Assembly: GCF_000217935.1 (NCBI RefSeq)
Contig: NZ_AFHI01000004.1
Location: 79,195 to 143,194 of the forward strand
Direction of reading: 5' to 3'
Length of the DNA stretch: 64,000 bases
Source of the DNA: Rheinheimera sp. A13L
GTDB lineage: Bacteria > Pseudomonadota > Gammaproteobacteria > Enterobacterales > Alteromonadaceae
The notes under the pieces are model-generated. The model saw only the letters and a program-made list of their open reading frames with translations, did not search any database and had not been told where the DNA came from. Made by a program: the position numbers and the translations under genes. Below are positions 16,064 through 26,066 of this stretch, piece after piece; the stretch's first letter is position 1; the number at the start of each line of letters is the position of its first letter.

Positions 16064-18190
16064 ATGAACTATAAAAAATTATCGATCACTTACCAGTCCG
16101 AAGCGGCTGAGTGTGGTTTGGCCTGTATTGCTATGCTGGCTAACTTCCATGGACACAAGATAGATTTAACTTTGTTACGTAGTCGCTACAGCGTGTCATT
16201 AAAAGGAGCCAGCCTGCAGCAATTGGTGGTGTTGGCGAATCAACTGGGTCTTGCTGGCAGGGCTTTGCGGCTTGAACCAGAGGAGCTGCATAAACTACAA
16301 ACCCCTTGTATTTTGCACTGGGAAATGAACCACTTTGTGGTTTTGAAACAGGTGCATCGCAATGGTATTACTATCCTTGATCCTGCTATGGGAGAGCGGC
16401 GTTTATCGATGAAAGATGTGGACAAAGCTTTTACCGGAGTGGCTTTGGAGCTGACTCCGACTGGTGAGTTCAAAACAGTTGATGAAAGAGTAAAACTAAG
16501 TCTGACGTCATTCTGGTCTAAGGTGCAGGGCCTTGCTCCTGCTTTGTTGAAGCTTTTTGTGCTGTCGTTGGTCTTGCAGCTTTTTGCTTTGGCCTCTCCT
16601 TATTACACCCAGTTGGTGGTGGACGACGTACTGGTTAGTCAGGATAAACCGCTGCTTGTGGTACTGGCCCTGGGTTTTGGTTTGATCATGTTGATACAAA
16701 TCATTATTAAAGTGCTGCGAAGTTGGATAGCTCTGCACTTGGGCACCATGATGAATATGCAAATGGTGACTAACCTGTTCAGGCATTTATTACACTTGCC
16801 CGTCCCTTATTTTGAAAATAGACATATGGGGGATATCACCTCCCGTTTTGGAGCCTTGTCAGCAGTGCAGTCTTTGTTGACCAGTAGTTTAGTGGAAGGC
16901 TTACTTGATGGCATTATGGTGATAGCTGTATTTGCCATGATGTATTTGTATAGCCCACAGCTCAGTCTGGTCGTGGTCTGTGCTGTGGTTCTTTATGCTT
17001 TTTTCCGTTGGATGTTTTACTGGCCGATGCGTCAGTTAACTGAGCAGAGCATAGTTGCAGGCGCCAAAGAAGACAGCGTGTTTATGGAAAGTATCAGGGC
17101 TGTCCGTACTATTAAGTTGTTTGGTCAGCAGAGCCAGAGATTAAGTATCTGGCAAAACACTCATGTTGAAGCCATCAACTCTGGTTACCGTCTGGCGAAG
17201 TGGGGCATCAGTGCCAGCACTGTGAACCAGTTACTGTTTGGTATTGAAGGTATTCTGGTGATCTATCTGGCCGCTCATGCTGTGCTGGACGGCTCCATGA
17301 CTGTAGGTATGCTCTTTGCTTTTATGGCATATAAAAGTCAGTTTACCGGCCGGATGTCTGCTTTGATCTCTTTAGTGGTGCAGATCAAAATGACTAAATT
17401 ACATTTAGAGCGATTAGCAGATATTGCATTAACCGATAAAGAAGATGAAGGGACTGGAGTAGCTGCGAATGAACTCACTGGGCAGCTTAGTTTAAAAAAC
17501 GTCAGCTTTAGGTACGCCAATACCGAACCTTTACTCTTTAACGAACTGGAGCTGGATGTTCAGGCTGGAGAGAATGTGGCTATTATTGGCCCCTCAGGCT
17601 GCGGTAAATCGAGCCTGTTAAAGTTGATGTTAGGCTTAATGCCTGCCGAAAGTGGCAAGGTTGAAGCTGATGGCGTTGATGTCCGACAGTCTGGTTTACG
17701 TTTTTATCGCAGTCAGATTGCAGCTGTGATGCAGGATGATCAGTTAATGTCTGGTACTTTGGCTGAAAACATCAGCTTTTTCGACAGTCAGGTGGATATG
17801 CAGCAGGTGATTGCATGCGCCAGGTTAGCCGGTATCGATCAGGATATATCCGCAATGCCTATGGGCTATAACAGTCTGATTGGCGACATGGGTAACAGTT
17901 TATCTGGCGGTCAAAAACAACGTCTGTTCTTAGCACGGGCTTTGTATCGTCAACCCAAAATTCTGTTTATGGATGAAGCCACCAGTCATTTGGATGTGCA
18001 GCTTGAACATCAGGTGAATCAGGCGATCAGCCAACTGAAAATTACCCGCATCATTATTGCTCACAGACCACAAACCATAGTGAAAGCTCAACGTATCTTG
18101 CGGCTGCATCACGGGCAGTTACAGGATGTCACTGAGTCCTTTAAATCAAAATATCAGCAGGACGAGTTTACAAACGAAGCTATTTTGTAG
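16064..18190 (+). CDS. Peptidase-containing ABC exporter (C39, CvaB/MchF-like)
   Basis: The 708-aa product has the full three-domain layout. First is a C39 peptidase with C17 (ECGLAC), H90 (NHFVVL) and D106 (ILDPA). Then comes a six-TM domain (about residues 160-440). Last is a nucleotide-binding domain with Walker A GPSGCGKSS, signature LSGGQKQRL, Walker B ILFMDEAT and the H-loop IIAHRP. It would remove double-glycine-type leaders and export the cores together with the adaptor at 9123 and an outer-membrane TolC. Length and order match colicin V exporters. The start ATG at 16064 has only a weak ribosome site. Confidence 0.95.
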   Translation: MNYKKLSITYQSEAAECGLACIAMLANFHGHKIDLTLLRSRYSVSLKGASLQQLVVLANQLGLAGRALRLEPEELHKLQTPCILHWEMNHFVVLKQVHRNGITILDPAMGERRLSMKDVDKAFTGVALELTPTGEFKTVDERVKLSLTSFWSKVQGLAPALLKLFVLSLVLQLFALASPYYTQLVVDDVLVSQDKPLLVVLALGFGLIMLIQIIIKVLRSWIALHLGTMMNMQMVTNLFRHLLHLPVPYFENRHMGDITSRFGALSAVQSLLTSSLVEGLLDGIMVIAVFAMMYLYSPQLSLVVVCAVVLYAFFRWMFYWPMRQLTEQSIVAGAKEDSVFMESIRAVRTIKLFGQQSQRLSIWQNTHVEAINSGYRLAKWGISASTVNQLLFGIEGILVIYLAAHAVLDGSMTVGMLFAFMAYKSQFTGRMSALISLVVQIKMTKLHLERLADIALTDKEDEGTGVAANELTGQLSLKNVSFRYANTEPLLFNELELDVQAGENVAIIGPSGCGKSSLLKLMLGLMPAESGKVEADGVDVRQSGLRFYRSQIAAVMQDDQLMSGTLAENISFFDSQVDMQQVIACARLAGIDQDISAMPMGYNSLIGDMGNSLSGGQKQRLFLARALYRQPKILFMDEATSHLDVQLEHQVNQAISQLKITRIIIAHRPQTIVKAQRILRLHHGQLQDVTESFKSKYQQDEFTNEAIL

Positions 18191-18237
18191 TTTGCCAACT
18201 CATTGAGCCAGTCTGTTACAGGCTGGTATCCATAAAA

Positions 18238-18261
18238 AAGGGCTAACCTGAGTTAGCCCTT
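18238..18261 (-). terminator. Terminator between convergent exporter and RND genes
   Basis: Perfect 10-bp stem AAGGGCTAAC / GTTAGCCCTT with a 4-nt loop. A six-T tail is present only on the minus strand, so it mainly ends the RND operon; it may also stop the exporter transcript. Confidence 0.85.
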
Positions 18262-18278
18262 CGTTCAACCCGCAGTGG

Positions 18279-21200
18279 TCAGGCTGGTTTCACCTGATGT
18301 TCTTCTTCATCATCTTCGAGCATGACTTTGTCATGGCTGTGATCTTTAGCAATCAGCATATAAACCGAAGGTAAAACGAAGAGAGTCATAAAGGTACCTA
18401 TGGTCATGCCCAGTACCAGCACTATACCAATCGAATTTCTGGCCTCAGCGCCTGCACCTTCAGCGAATATCAGCGGCGTGTGGCCGGCAATAGTGGCGAA
18501 GCTGGTCATGACTACAGGGCGTAAACGCAGTACAGAAGCCTCACGAATGGCTTCCAGTTTGGTTCTGCCTTGCTCCTGCAGCTTGTTGGCAAATTCCACC
18601 ACCAGAATACCGTTCCGCGCTATCAAACCCACCAATGTGACTAAACCCACCTGTGAATAGATATTGAGCGTACTGGTAAAAGCGTCAGTGAAAAATGGCA
18701 TTGGCGCCGGGATCTTCAGGAAGGTAAAGACCAGAGCACCAAAGAGCGCCAGCGGCACTGAACCGAGCAGAATGACGATAGGATCGCGGAAGCTGTTGTA
18801 TTGAGCGGCCAGCACCAGGAATATCATAGTCACAGCCAGCGTAAAGGCTGGCAGGAAGGTATTGCCTTCACGTTTTAACTGGCGCGATTCACCTGTGTAA
18901 TCAATAGAATAACCACTTGGCAATAACTTCTTCGCTTCAGTTTCAAGGAAGGTTAATGTTTCATCCAGCGGCTTTATCGTCACACCGCTGATTTTCACTG
19001 CGTTTAACTGCTGCATACGATTAATGCTACGCGGCACTGTGCTGTGGCTCAGGCTGGCGATTTGATCGACTCTGATCATCTGACCTTCAGGGCCTTTGAT
19101 ATAGAGGTTAGTTAAATCATCAGGTGTTAAACGTTCCAGACGTTTTACTTGTGGTATCACTTTGTAGCTTTGGCCTGACATATTAAAGCGGTTGACGTAA
19201 CCGCCACCCAATAAAGTGCCCAGATCCTGCACTACATCCCGCATATTCAAGCCTAAATCGGCCACTTTATCGCGGTCGATATTCAGCTGATACTCGGGCT
19301 GATCCACTTTCATATCAATCAATTGGAATGGAAACATACCGCTTTCACGCATCACTTGCTCAAGCTTCAGCGCATAGTCGTAAATTTCTTTTGAATCTGC
19401 AGTAGATGCAATCACAAATTCAACAGGGAAGCTACCACCGCCTGGCAGGGCAGCGGGGGTAATAGGTAATATCCGTACCCCTGAAATTTCCGCCAGTTTT
19501 TGTTGTACTTCAGGCAACATTTCAAACACAGTGCGTTCACGTTCAGCCCAGGGTTTGGTGACCATGCCACCAAAACCACCAGTCGGGAACGTGATTTGGA
19601 AGGTGAAGTCGGTTTCTGGCACAGACATAAAAGCTTCGTTGACGTATTTGCCGTAATAAGACGACTGATCAACAGTAGAGTTGGCTGGAGAGTCGACAAT
19701 ACCAAAAATAACGCCCTGATCTTCCATAGGAGCCAGCTCTTTGGGTGACATGCTGTACAAAGGTACACAGAGCAACATAATGCCAACCCAGAATACATAA
19801 ACCCCTGTTCTGTTGTTTAAACTGCTTTCGAGTTTGCGGCTGTAAAAGCCCTGGAATTTATTGAAAATACCATCCAGTGGCGCTCTGTTGTTGGTATGAG
19901 GCTTTAACATGCGCGACGCCATCATGGGCGACAGCGTAATAGCCACTACTGCAGAAATAGTCACAGCACCCGCGAGGGTAATAGCAAATTCGCGGAATAA
20001 AGTACCTGTTAAACCGCCTTGTAAACCTATAGGCACATAAACCGAAATCAGCGTCACTGTCATCGCAATAATAGGGCCACCTAGTTCACGGGCTGCCACT
20101 AAAGCTGCTTTAAATGGTTTCAGACCATTTTGGATATGGCGTTCAATGTTTTCCACCATAACTATGGCATCATCGACCACCAGACCTACAGAAAGCACTA
20201 TCGACAATAAGGTCAGCAGGTTTAAGGAAAAGCCAAAAACTTTCATAATAAACATGGCACCAATCAGCGACAGCGGAATAGCGATGATAGGAATCAGCAC
20301 TGAGCGGCTGAAGCCTAAAAACAGGAAAATCACCACTACGATAATCAGCAGGGTTTCGGCCAGTGTTTTCACTACATCGTCTATGGCGGCTTCAATATAT
20401 TTAGTGGCGTCATAAGAGACTTCGCCTGTTAAACCACCTGGCAGTTCAGCCCGGATTGCTTCCATCTCTTTGGTAACAGCTTTAATCACATCCAGCGAGT
20501 TGGCATTAGGCGCAACAAATACCCCCATAAAGACGGCGGTTTCACCAGAATAATTCACATCAACGTTGTAGTCGTCGGCCCCAAGTACAACGTCGGCAAC
20601 ATCAGATAAACGCACTATACCGTCGCTATTCTGACGTAAAATCATACGTTTAAATTCGTCCACACCTTTCATATCTGTGTTGGCGCGTAAATTCACCTGA
20701 GTGTAAGCGCCGCGGGTCTGGCCTATAGTAGCCTGCACATTGTTATCGGTAAGTGCTGCGCGTACATCCGAAGCTGTGATGCCTAAAGCCGCCATACGCT
20801 CTGGTTTTAACCAGACCCTCATCGCAAAAGTACGGCCACCTAAAATATCGGCTTTTTGTACACCGCTGATGGCAATTAAACGCGGCTGGACAGAGCGGCT
20901 TAAAAACTCTGTGATCTGGTTTTGCTCCAGAATATCCGAGCTGAAGCTTAAATAAGCTGCTGCAAACTCACTGTCTGCTGCTTCAATGGCAATAGCTGGT
21001 ACTTCGGCTTCTGGCGGCAAATCACCACGCACCTGATTCACTTTAGCGCTGATTTCCGTCATGGCTTTGAGTGGATCATAGTTCAGGTGCAAGTGGGCTA
21101 TAACAGTAGAAACACCCATGGTGCTTTGGGATTCGATGTAGTCGATGCCACCAGCTGAGGCGATAGCCCTTTCTATAGGCGTGGTAATAAAACCACGGAC

Positions 21201-21374
21201 TAAATCAGCGTTGGCGCCTATATAAGCTGTGGTAATTTTTATCACAGCTATATCTGAACGTGGGTACTGTCGTACCGTCATATTGCTCATCGACTGGAAA
21301 CCAGCCAGCAATATCAGCAGGCTGACCACTATGGCCAGCACAGGCTTTTTAATAAAAATATCGGTAAAGTTCAT
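18279..21374 (-). CDS. RND multidrug efflux permease (HAE1 type, MexI/MexW-like)
   Basis: The 1031-aa inner-membrane proton antiporter has the expected 12-TM, two-fold repeat. An N-terminal helix is followed by a large porter loop, the TM4 pair D-D in GLVVDDAIVMVENIERH, and a second porter loop. Length is normal for AcrB/MexB relatives. The N-terminal style (FIKKPVLAIVVSLLILLAG, TVRQYPRSDI) is closer to the MexI/MexW branch than to AcrB, judged from memory. It works with the adaptor encoded 55 bases upstream; no outer-membrane channel gene is attached, so TolC or an unlinked OprM-like protein is implied. Substrates unknown. Confidence 0.95.
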   Translation of the reverse strand: MNFTDIFIKKPVLAIVVSLLILLAGFQSMSNMTVRQYPRSDIAVIKITTAYIGANADLVRGFITTPIERAIASAGGIDYIESQSTMGVSTVIAHLHLNYDPLKAMTEISAKVNQVRGDLPPEAEVPAIAIEAADSEFAAAYLSFSSDILEQNQITEFLSRSVQPRLIAISGVQKADILGGRTFAMRVWLKPERMAALGITASDVRAALTDNNVQATIGQTRGAYTQVNLRANTDMKGVDEFKRMILRQNSDGIVRLSDVADVVLGADDYNVDVNYSGETAVFMGVFVAPNANSLDVIKAVTKEMEAIRAELPGGLTGEVSYDATKYIEAAIDDVVKTLAETLLIIVVVIFLFLGFSRSVLIPIIAIPLSLIGAMFIMKVFGFSLNLLTLLSIVLSVGLVVDDAIVMVENIERHIQNGLKPFKAALVAARELGGPIIAMTVTLISVYVPIGLQGGLTGTLFREFAITLAGAVTISAVVAITLSPMMASRMLKPHTNNRAPLDGIFNKFQGFYSRKLESSLNNRTGVYVFWVGIMLLCVPLYSMSPKELAPMEDQGVIFGIVDSPANSTVDQSSYYGKYVNEAFMSVPETDFTFQITFPTGGFGGMVTKPWAERERTVFEMLPEVQQKLAEISGVRILPITPAALPGGGSFPVEFVIASTADSKEIYDYALKLEQVMRESGMFPFQLIDMKVDQPEYQLNIDRDKVADLGLNMRDVVQDLGTLLGGGYVNRFNMSGQSYKVIPQVKRLERLTPDDLTNLYIKGPEGQMIRVDQIASLSHSTVPRSINRMQQLNAVKISGVTIKPLDETLTFLETEAKKLLPSGYSIDYTGESRQLKREGNTFLPAFTLAVTMIFLVLAAQYNSFRDPIVILLGSVPLALFGALVFTFLKIPAPMPFFTDAFTSTLNIYSQVGLVTLVGLIARNGILVVEFANKLQEQGRTKLEAIREASVLRLRPVVMTSFATIAGHTPLIFAEGAGAEARNSIGIVLVLGMTIGTFMTLFVLPSVYMLIAKDHSHDKVMLEDDEEEHQVKPA

Positions 21375-21429
21375 AATCTGCTCATTGTTAATGGCTGGTG
21401 ATCAATGATTTAGGATGTGAGGCCACATA

Positions 21430-22548
21430 TCAGGTATCAGCTGGTGTTGGTGCAGCTTTAAATTCTGGTGGCTGAGTTTTACTCAGTACCACAGACTGAC
21501 CATTAAACAACTTAAATGCTCCTGCACTTACCACCTGATCGCCGGCTTTTAAGCCATCAATTATTTCAACAAAATCGCCTCGGGCTTTGCCTAAACGAAT
21601 AAATTGCTGACGAGCTTTTAAGCCACCTTTGTCATCTTTTTCGACCACAAATACAGTGTCACCAAAAGGGGCGTAAATAATGGCTGTGCTTGGCACCACC
21701 AATAACTGATGAGGCTCGGTTAAGGTGACAGTGGCAGAGACGGCCATGCCTGGGATCAACACATCAGTGCTGTTGTCTAAAACTGACTGCACTATGACAT
21801 TACGGGTACTGGTATTAATTTCAGCACCAATAGCACTGATTTCACCTTTGACTACCACAGCGCCTTCGCCTACAGACACTTCAACAGGTAAACCCTTGGT
21901 AATTTGCGACAGCCAGTTTTGTGGCACAGGGAAGTTTACCCGCACTTTATTGGTGGCCTGCAACGACACAATGGCTGTGCCAGTTTGTAAATCAGTGCCT
22001 AAATCCACCTGACGAATACCAATGCGGCCATCAAAAGGTGCACGAATCACTTTTTTCTGCAAAGTGGCTCTTAAGTTGTCCACTTGAGCAGAGGCGCTGT
22101 CGAGTTGTTGTTTGGCGTTGTCTAACTCACTTTGAGTAGCGATATTAGTGCGGCGTAACTGCACCAAACGGTCATAACTTGTTTTAGCTAACTTTAAACT
22201 GGCTTCAGCTGAGCGCAACTGAGCTTGCTCATTAGTGGCTTCCTGTTCAATCAGCACTGTACCTGCTGTGACTTGCTGACCATTGCTGAAACTGATTTTC
22301 TTTACCCGGCCCGGTACTTCGGCGGCAATCACAATACCTTCGTCGGCCAGCACAGTGCCTATGGCATTGTAGGTATTAGGCCAGCTTTGTTGTTCCACGC
22401 TAAAAGTACTGACGTATTCAGGTGGCGGCACAAAGGTTTCGCCAGATTCGATCATGGCTGCAATCTGGCCACCTTTGACCCCTGCAAGTACCATAAACAC
22501 ACAAAGCAGGCCCAGAACGGCAAATAAAATGGATTTAAATCTTTTCAT
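21430..22548 (-). CDS. RND efflux periplasmic adaptor
   Basis: The 372-aa product has an N-terminal signal anchor (residues about 7-23), a split lipoyl domain (VKKISFSNGQQVTAGTVLIEQ), a short coiled coil with LRRTNIATQSELDNAKQQLD, and beta-barrel and membrane-proximal domains. It is first gene of a two-gene operon with the RND permease. No regulator gene lies beside it. Confidence 0.93.
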   Translation of the reverse strand: MKRFKSILFAVLGLLCVFMVLAGVKGGQIAAMIESGETFVPPPEYVSTFSVEQQSWPNTYNAIGTVLADEGIVIAAEVPGRVKKISFSNGQQVTAGTVLIEQEATNEQAQLRSAEASLKLAKTSYDRLVQLRRTNIATQSELDNAKQQLDSASAQVDNLRATLQKKVIRAPFDGRIGIRQVDLGTDLQTGTAIVSLQATNKVRVNFPVPQNWLSQITKGLPVEVSVGEGAVVVKGEISAIGAEINTSTRNVIVQSVLDNSTDVLIPGMAVSATVTLTEPHQLLVVPSTAIIYAPFGDTVFVVEKDDKGGLKARQQFIRLGKARGDFVEIIDGLKAGDQVVSAGAFKLFNGQSVVLSKTQPPEFKAAPTPADT

Positions 22549-22978
22549 AGCAGTGACCAGATTAAAAAGTTAATAAGGAGCCAAAAGGTTCAGCGTTCAG
22601 AGTACGTCTTTGCTGCACTTTCGGATTAGAACCATCTACAGGTTAATTTCAGATCCTTGTGTTGATCTAATGTATTACTCACACCTTTAGTCGGCAGGCT
22701 AGTTTGCCACGTTTTTTTTGAATTTGTGACGATTAGTCATAAATTAATAAAAATTTAAGAAAAATGAAGCTGTGGATCCCGGATTTTCTAGCCAGAAACT
22801 GCTTTTCCAGAGACTTTTAAGCTTTAATCAGCAGAAAAACTGCAGCCATAGTGTAGCGAGCAAAAATGCTTTCACCTATCAAATTATGGTAGAAAATTGT
22901 AACCAAATAGTGGGAATGTTAAGGCATTACAGCGGCAAAGGGCAGGGAATAAAATGGAATTATATGTCGAAACTTGCT
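22549..22978. other. Intergenic region upstream of the RND operon
   Basis: 430 bases without a supportable gene. It must contain the RND operon promoter. GGCAGGCTAGTTTGCC at about 22694-22709 is a short imperfect dyad that could be an operator. Nothing else stands out. Confidence 0.4.
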
Positions 22979-23012
22979 CCTGATAAGACCGCCCCAAAGC
23001 GGCCTTATCAGG
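22979..23012 (-). terminator. Terminator of the M16 peptidase gene
   Basis: A long 14-bp stem (CCTGATAAGaCCGC / GCGGcCTTATCAGG, one mismatch) with a 6-nt loop lies just after the peptidase stop. There is no strong T-run on the minus strand, so efficiency is uncertain. Confidence 0.65.
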
Positions 23013-23022
23013 ATAAGAGGTT

Positions 23023-25863
23023 TTACATGCTGATTTGTTGCACCGGATAACCCAGTGTTTCCAATTCAGTTGTTAAGCGTTTTGCATCTCCGACTACCAG
23101 TATGATCATCTCTTTGGTATCCAGGTGTTTGGCTGCCAAAGCATTCACTTGTTCTTTACTGATACTGGACACAATTTGATTACGTTCACGGACAAAATCC
23201 GGCGTTAAATTAAACTCCAGAATTTGCGCCATAAAACCTAACTTGGCATTAGGGGTTTCATATTTCAGTGCATCCGATTGATTGATGGCCAGGCGCATAA
23301 AGGCCAGTTCGTCATCTTTGATACCATTTTGCCTGAAAGTGTCAATTTCGTTGATAAACTGACGGATAGAATCGACAGTTGCATCAGCTCGTACTGCTGC
23401 AGAGGCGGTGTAAGTACCCGCGAACTTATCCGCAATAAAGCTGGCACGGGCACCATAAGTGTAGCCCTTGTCTTCACGCAGATTCAGGTTAATACGGCTG
23501 TTAAAAGTGCCACCTAAGACAAAATTCATTAAGCTTGCCTGATAAAACTCACCCGTGATGTCCTGTGTTAGTGAACGCTTACCAATACGGATTTCAGACT
23601 GAGGCGCATCGGGTTTATCCAACAGATAGATAGTGCCCGGCTGAGCTTTCATTTTACCGGTGTTAACCTGTATCGACGGGCCTTTACCTTGCCAGTCTGC
23701 CAACTGATTTTTCAGCTCTGTCGCTACAGTGTCCTGAGGCAGATCAGAAACTACAATCAACTGACCGCCAGCTGGTTTGAAGTAGGTTTGGTGCCAGTTC
23801 TTCACATCATCCAGCGTCAGCTTACTGACAGACTCCAGAGTTCCCTCGTTTGGCACTGCTGCAATACTGCCGTCGAACATCATTTTGTTGTACGCCGTTG
23901 CTGCAATGTAACCAGGGTTAGTGGCGCTGTGCTGAATACCTTGCAGGGTTTGTTGTTGCAGGCGACTGAAGTCTTCAGCTTTAAAACCCGGATTACGTAG
24001 TTTTTCTTCCAGTAATACTAAGGTTTTTGGCAGGTTTTTACTTAGGCTGGAAACAAAGACATCAATGTAGCTGTCACCACTGCTGATGCTGATGCTGCTA
24101 CCCAGTTTTTCCAGCTCAAGGCTCATTTGCTCTGTGCTGTAATTTTGCGTGCTTTCATTCAAGAGTGCTGCCAGTAAAGCTGATACACCTGCTTTATCTG
24201 CGGTTTCGTAGTAACTGCCGACAGGAATTTTCAGCAACAAAGAGGTGGTTGGGGTTTCTGTACTTTGGCTGCCCAGCACTTGAATGCCGTTCCCCAGATC
24301 TGTAGTCCAGGTAGCAGGTAATTCAACAGCTGGATTCACGCCTGCAACCGGCTGTTTGCTGCGGTCAAAATTGTCTGTCGCTTTACGCACCTGCAGATCT
24401 TCTGCTTTAGTGGTTGAAGGGCCACCAAAATCATGTTGCACCGGCTTAAAATTATCCGCTCTGGCAATCAGCTGGGTTTGACCTCTTGGCACGACGCTCA
24501 TCACCACAGAGTGCTGATTTTTGATGTAAGTGTTGTACACCCGCATCACATCGTCTTTGGTGACAGCGTTATAACGGGCTATATCGTCGCCAATAGTGTC
24601 AGGTTTACCTAAAAAGGTTTCGCTGGCGGCCAGTTGACTCACTTTACCGGCAACACTTTGCAAGCCAAAAATACTGCCAGCTTCAATTTTTGCTTTTACT
24701 TTTAACAGGTCGTCGTCTGTGACACCCCGTTGTTCAAATTCAGTCAGACTGGCGCGGATAATTTGTTCTATATCGGCCAGGTTTTTACCTGAAGCTGGAT
24801 TTGGCAAGGCATATAACGAAAAGTCACAAGCCAGTTCACGGCAAGGGTGGGTTACTGCAGCTTGCACAGCCACCTGGTTTTTCACCAGGTTTTTATACAG
24901 CAGTGAGTTATTACCGCCACCTAAAATTTCCGACAAAATATCCAAAGCCGCTTCGTCTTTATGGTTGGCGTAAGCGGTCGGATAAGTGATATACAGCAGC
25001 GGTAAATGGACATTGTCTTCCATTGAGATATAACGGGTTTCTGGCAGTTTTACCGCAACTTTGGCCGCGGCTGTGACTTCAGGGCCACGCGGAATAGAGC
25101 CAAAATACTTTTGTACTAAAGGTAAGATTTCTTCGGCTTTAACAGCGCCACCAATAGTTAAAGTCGCGTTGTTTGGGCCATACCAACGTAGGAAAAAGGC
25201 TTTTACGTCATTGACGTTGGCGCGGTTTAAATCGTCCATGTAGCCTATTACAGGCCAGGAATAAGGGTGACCATCCGGATACAAAGCCTGAGCCACGCGT
25301 TCACCTAAGCGGCCATAAGGCTGATTATCTATACGCTGGCCTCGTTCGTTTTTCACTGTCTCGCGTTGTACTTCAAACTTCTTCTCTGTGACGGCGTCCA
25401 GCAAAAAACCCATGCGATCAGCCTCTAGCCAGAGCATTTTTTCTACCTGATTGACAGGCACAGTTTCAAAATAATTGGTGCGGTCGGAGTTAGTAGTACC
25501 GTTTAATGTACCACCTGCTTCTGTGATGATCCGGAAGTGTTCCTCATCACCGACGTTTTCAGAACCCTGAAACATCATATGCTCAAAAAAGTGCGCAAAA
25601 CCAGATTTACCTAACTCTTCGCGGGCTGAACCTACATGATAAGTCACGTCTACATGCACCAGTGGATCTGAATGATCTTCATGAACTATTAAAGTTAAAC
25701 CATTATCCAGCTGATACTTTTTATACGGAATATGAATGCCTTGCTGGGGTTCAGATTGTTCGATTAATTTGACGCCAGCAGGTAAGTTGGTTTGGATCTG
25801 ACTGCCACAGGCAGTTAAGGTAATAGCAAAAGCTATGGCAAAGGCCAGTTTAGATTTTTTCAT
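23023..25863 (-). CDS. M16 family zinc peptidase lipoprotein (double domain)
   Basis: The 946-aa product has a lipoprotein signal (lipobox LTAC, Cys19). Two M16 repeats follow. The first contains the inverted zinc motif H91-F-F-E94-H95 and an AGGTLNGTTNSDRTNYFETV region. The second repeat lacks HxxEH, as usual for the inactive half. It probably degrades peptides in the periplasm, anchored to a membrane. AGGAGGG lies 5 bases before the ATG, an unusually strong site. It stands alone with its own terminator. Confidence 0.95.
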   Translation of the reverse strand: MKKSKLAFAIAFAITLTACGSQIQTNLPAGVKLIEQSEPQQGIHIPYKKYQLDNGLTLIVHEDHSDPLVHVDVTYHVGSAREELGKSGFAHFFEHMMFQGSENVGDEEHFRIITEAGGTLNGTTNSDRTNYFETVPVNQVEKMLWLEADRMGFLLDAVTEKKFEVQRETVKNERGQRIDNQPYGRLGERVAQALYPDGHPYSWPVIGYMDDLNRANVNDVKAFFLRWYGPNNATLTIGGAVKAEEILPLVQKYFGSIPRGPEVTAAAKVAVKLPETRYISMEDNVHLPLLYITYPTAYANHKDEAALDILSEILGGGNNSLLYKNLVKNQVAVQAAVTHPCRELACDFSLYALPNPASGKNLADIEQIIRASLTEFEQRGVTDDDLLKVKAKIEAGSIFGLQSVAGKVSQLAASETFLGKPDTIGDDIARYNAVTKDDVMRVYNTYIKNQHSVVMSVVPRGQTQLIARADNFKPVQHDFGGPSTTKAEDLQVRKATDNFDRSKQPVAGVNPAVELPATWTTDLGNGIQVLGSQSTETPTTSLLLKIPVGSYYETADKAGVSALLAALLNESTQNYSTEQMSLELEKLGSSISISSGDSYIDVFVSSLSKNLPKTLVLLEEKLRNPGFKAEDFSRLQQQTLQGIQHSATNPGYIAATAYNKMMFDGSIAAVPNEGTLESVSKLTLDDVKNWHQTYFKPAGGQLIVVSDLPQDTVATELKNQLADWQGKGPSIQVNTGKMKAQPGTIYLLDKPDAPQSEIRIGKRSLTQDITGEFYQASLMNFVLGGTFNSRINLNLREDKGYTYGARASFIADKFAGTYTASAAVRADATVDSIRQFINEIDTFRQNGIKDDELAFMRLAINQSDALKYETPNAKLGFMAQILEFNLTPDFVRERNQIVSSISKEQVNALAAKHLDTKEMIILVVGDAKRLTTELETLGYPVQQISM

Positions 25864-26066
25864 TGGTCCCTCCTTTAAAATGGCACGATTAAAACACGTT
25901 TACTGCAAGGTAAAAAGCTACAACTATGTAACAAAACGATACAATGCCATGGAGACAGGCTCAAAAGTACTGGTTAGTGTCTGACTTTAGCGCCAGACTA
26001 GCAAATTGAATTCACTGACGATTCAGCCTAAGGGCTTAAAGTTTAAGTAAGCAAAAAGGGGATGAT

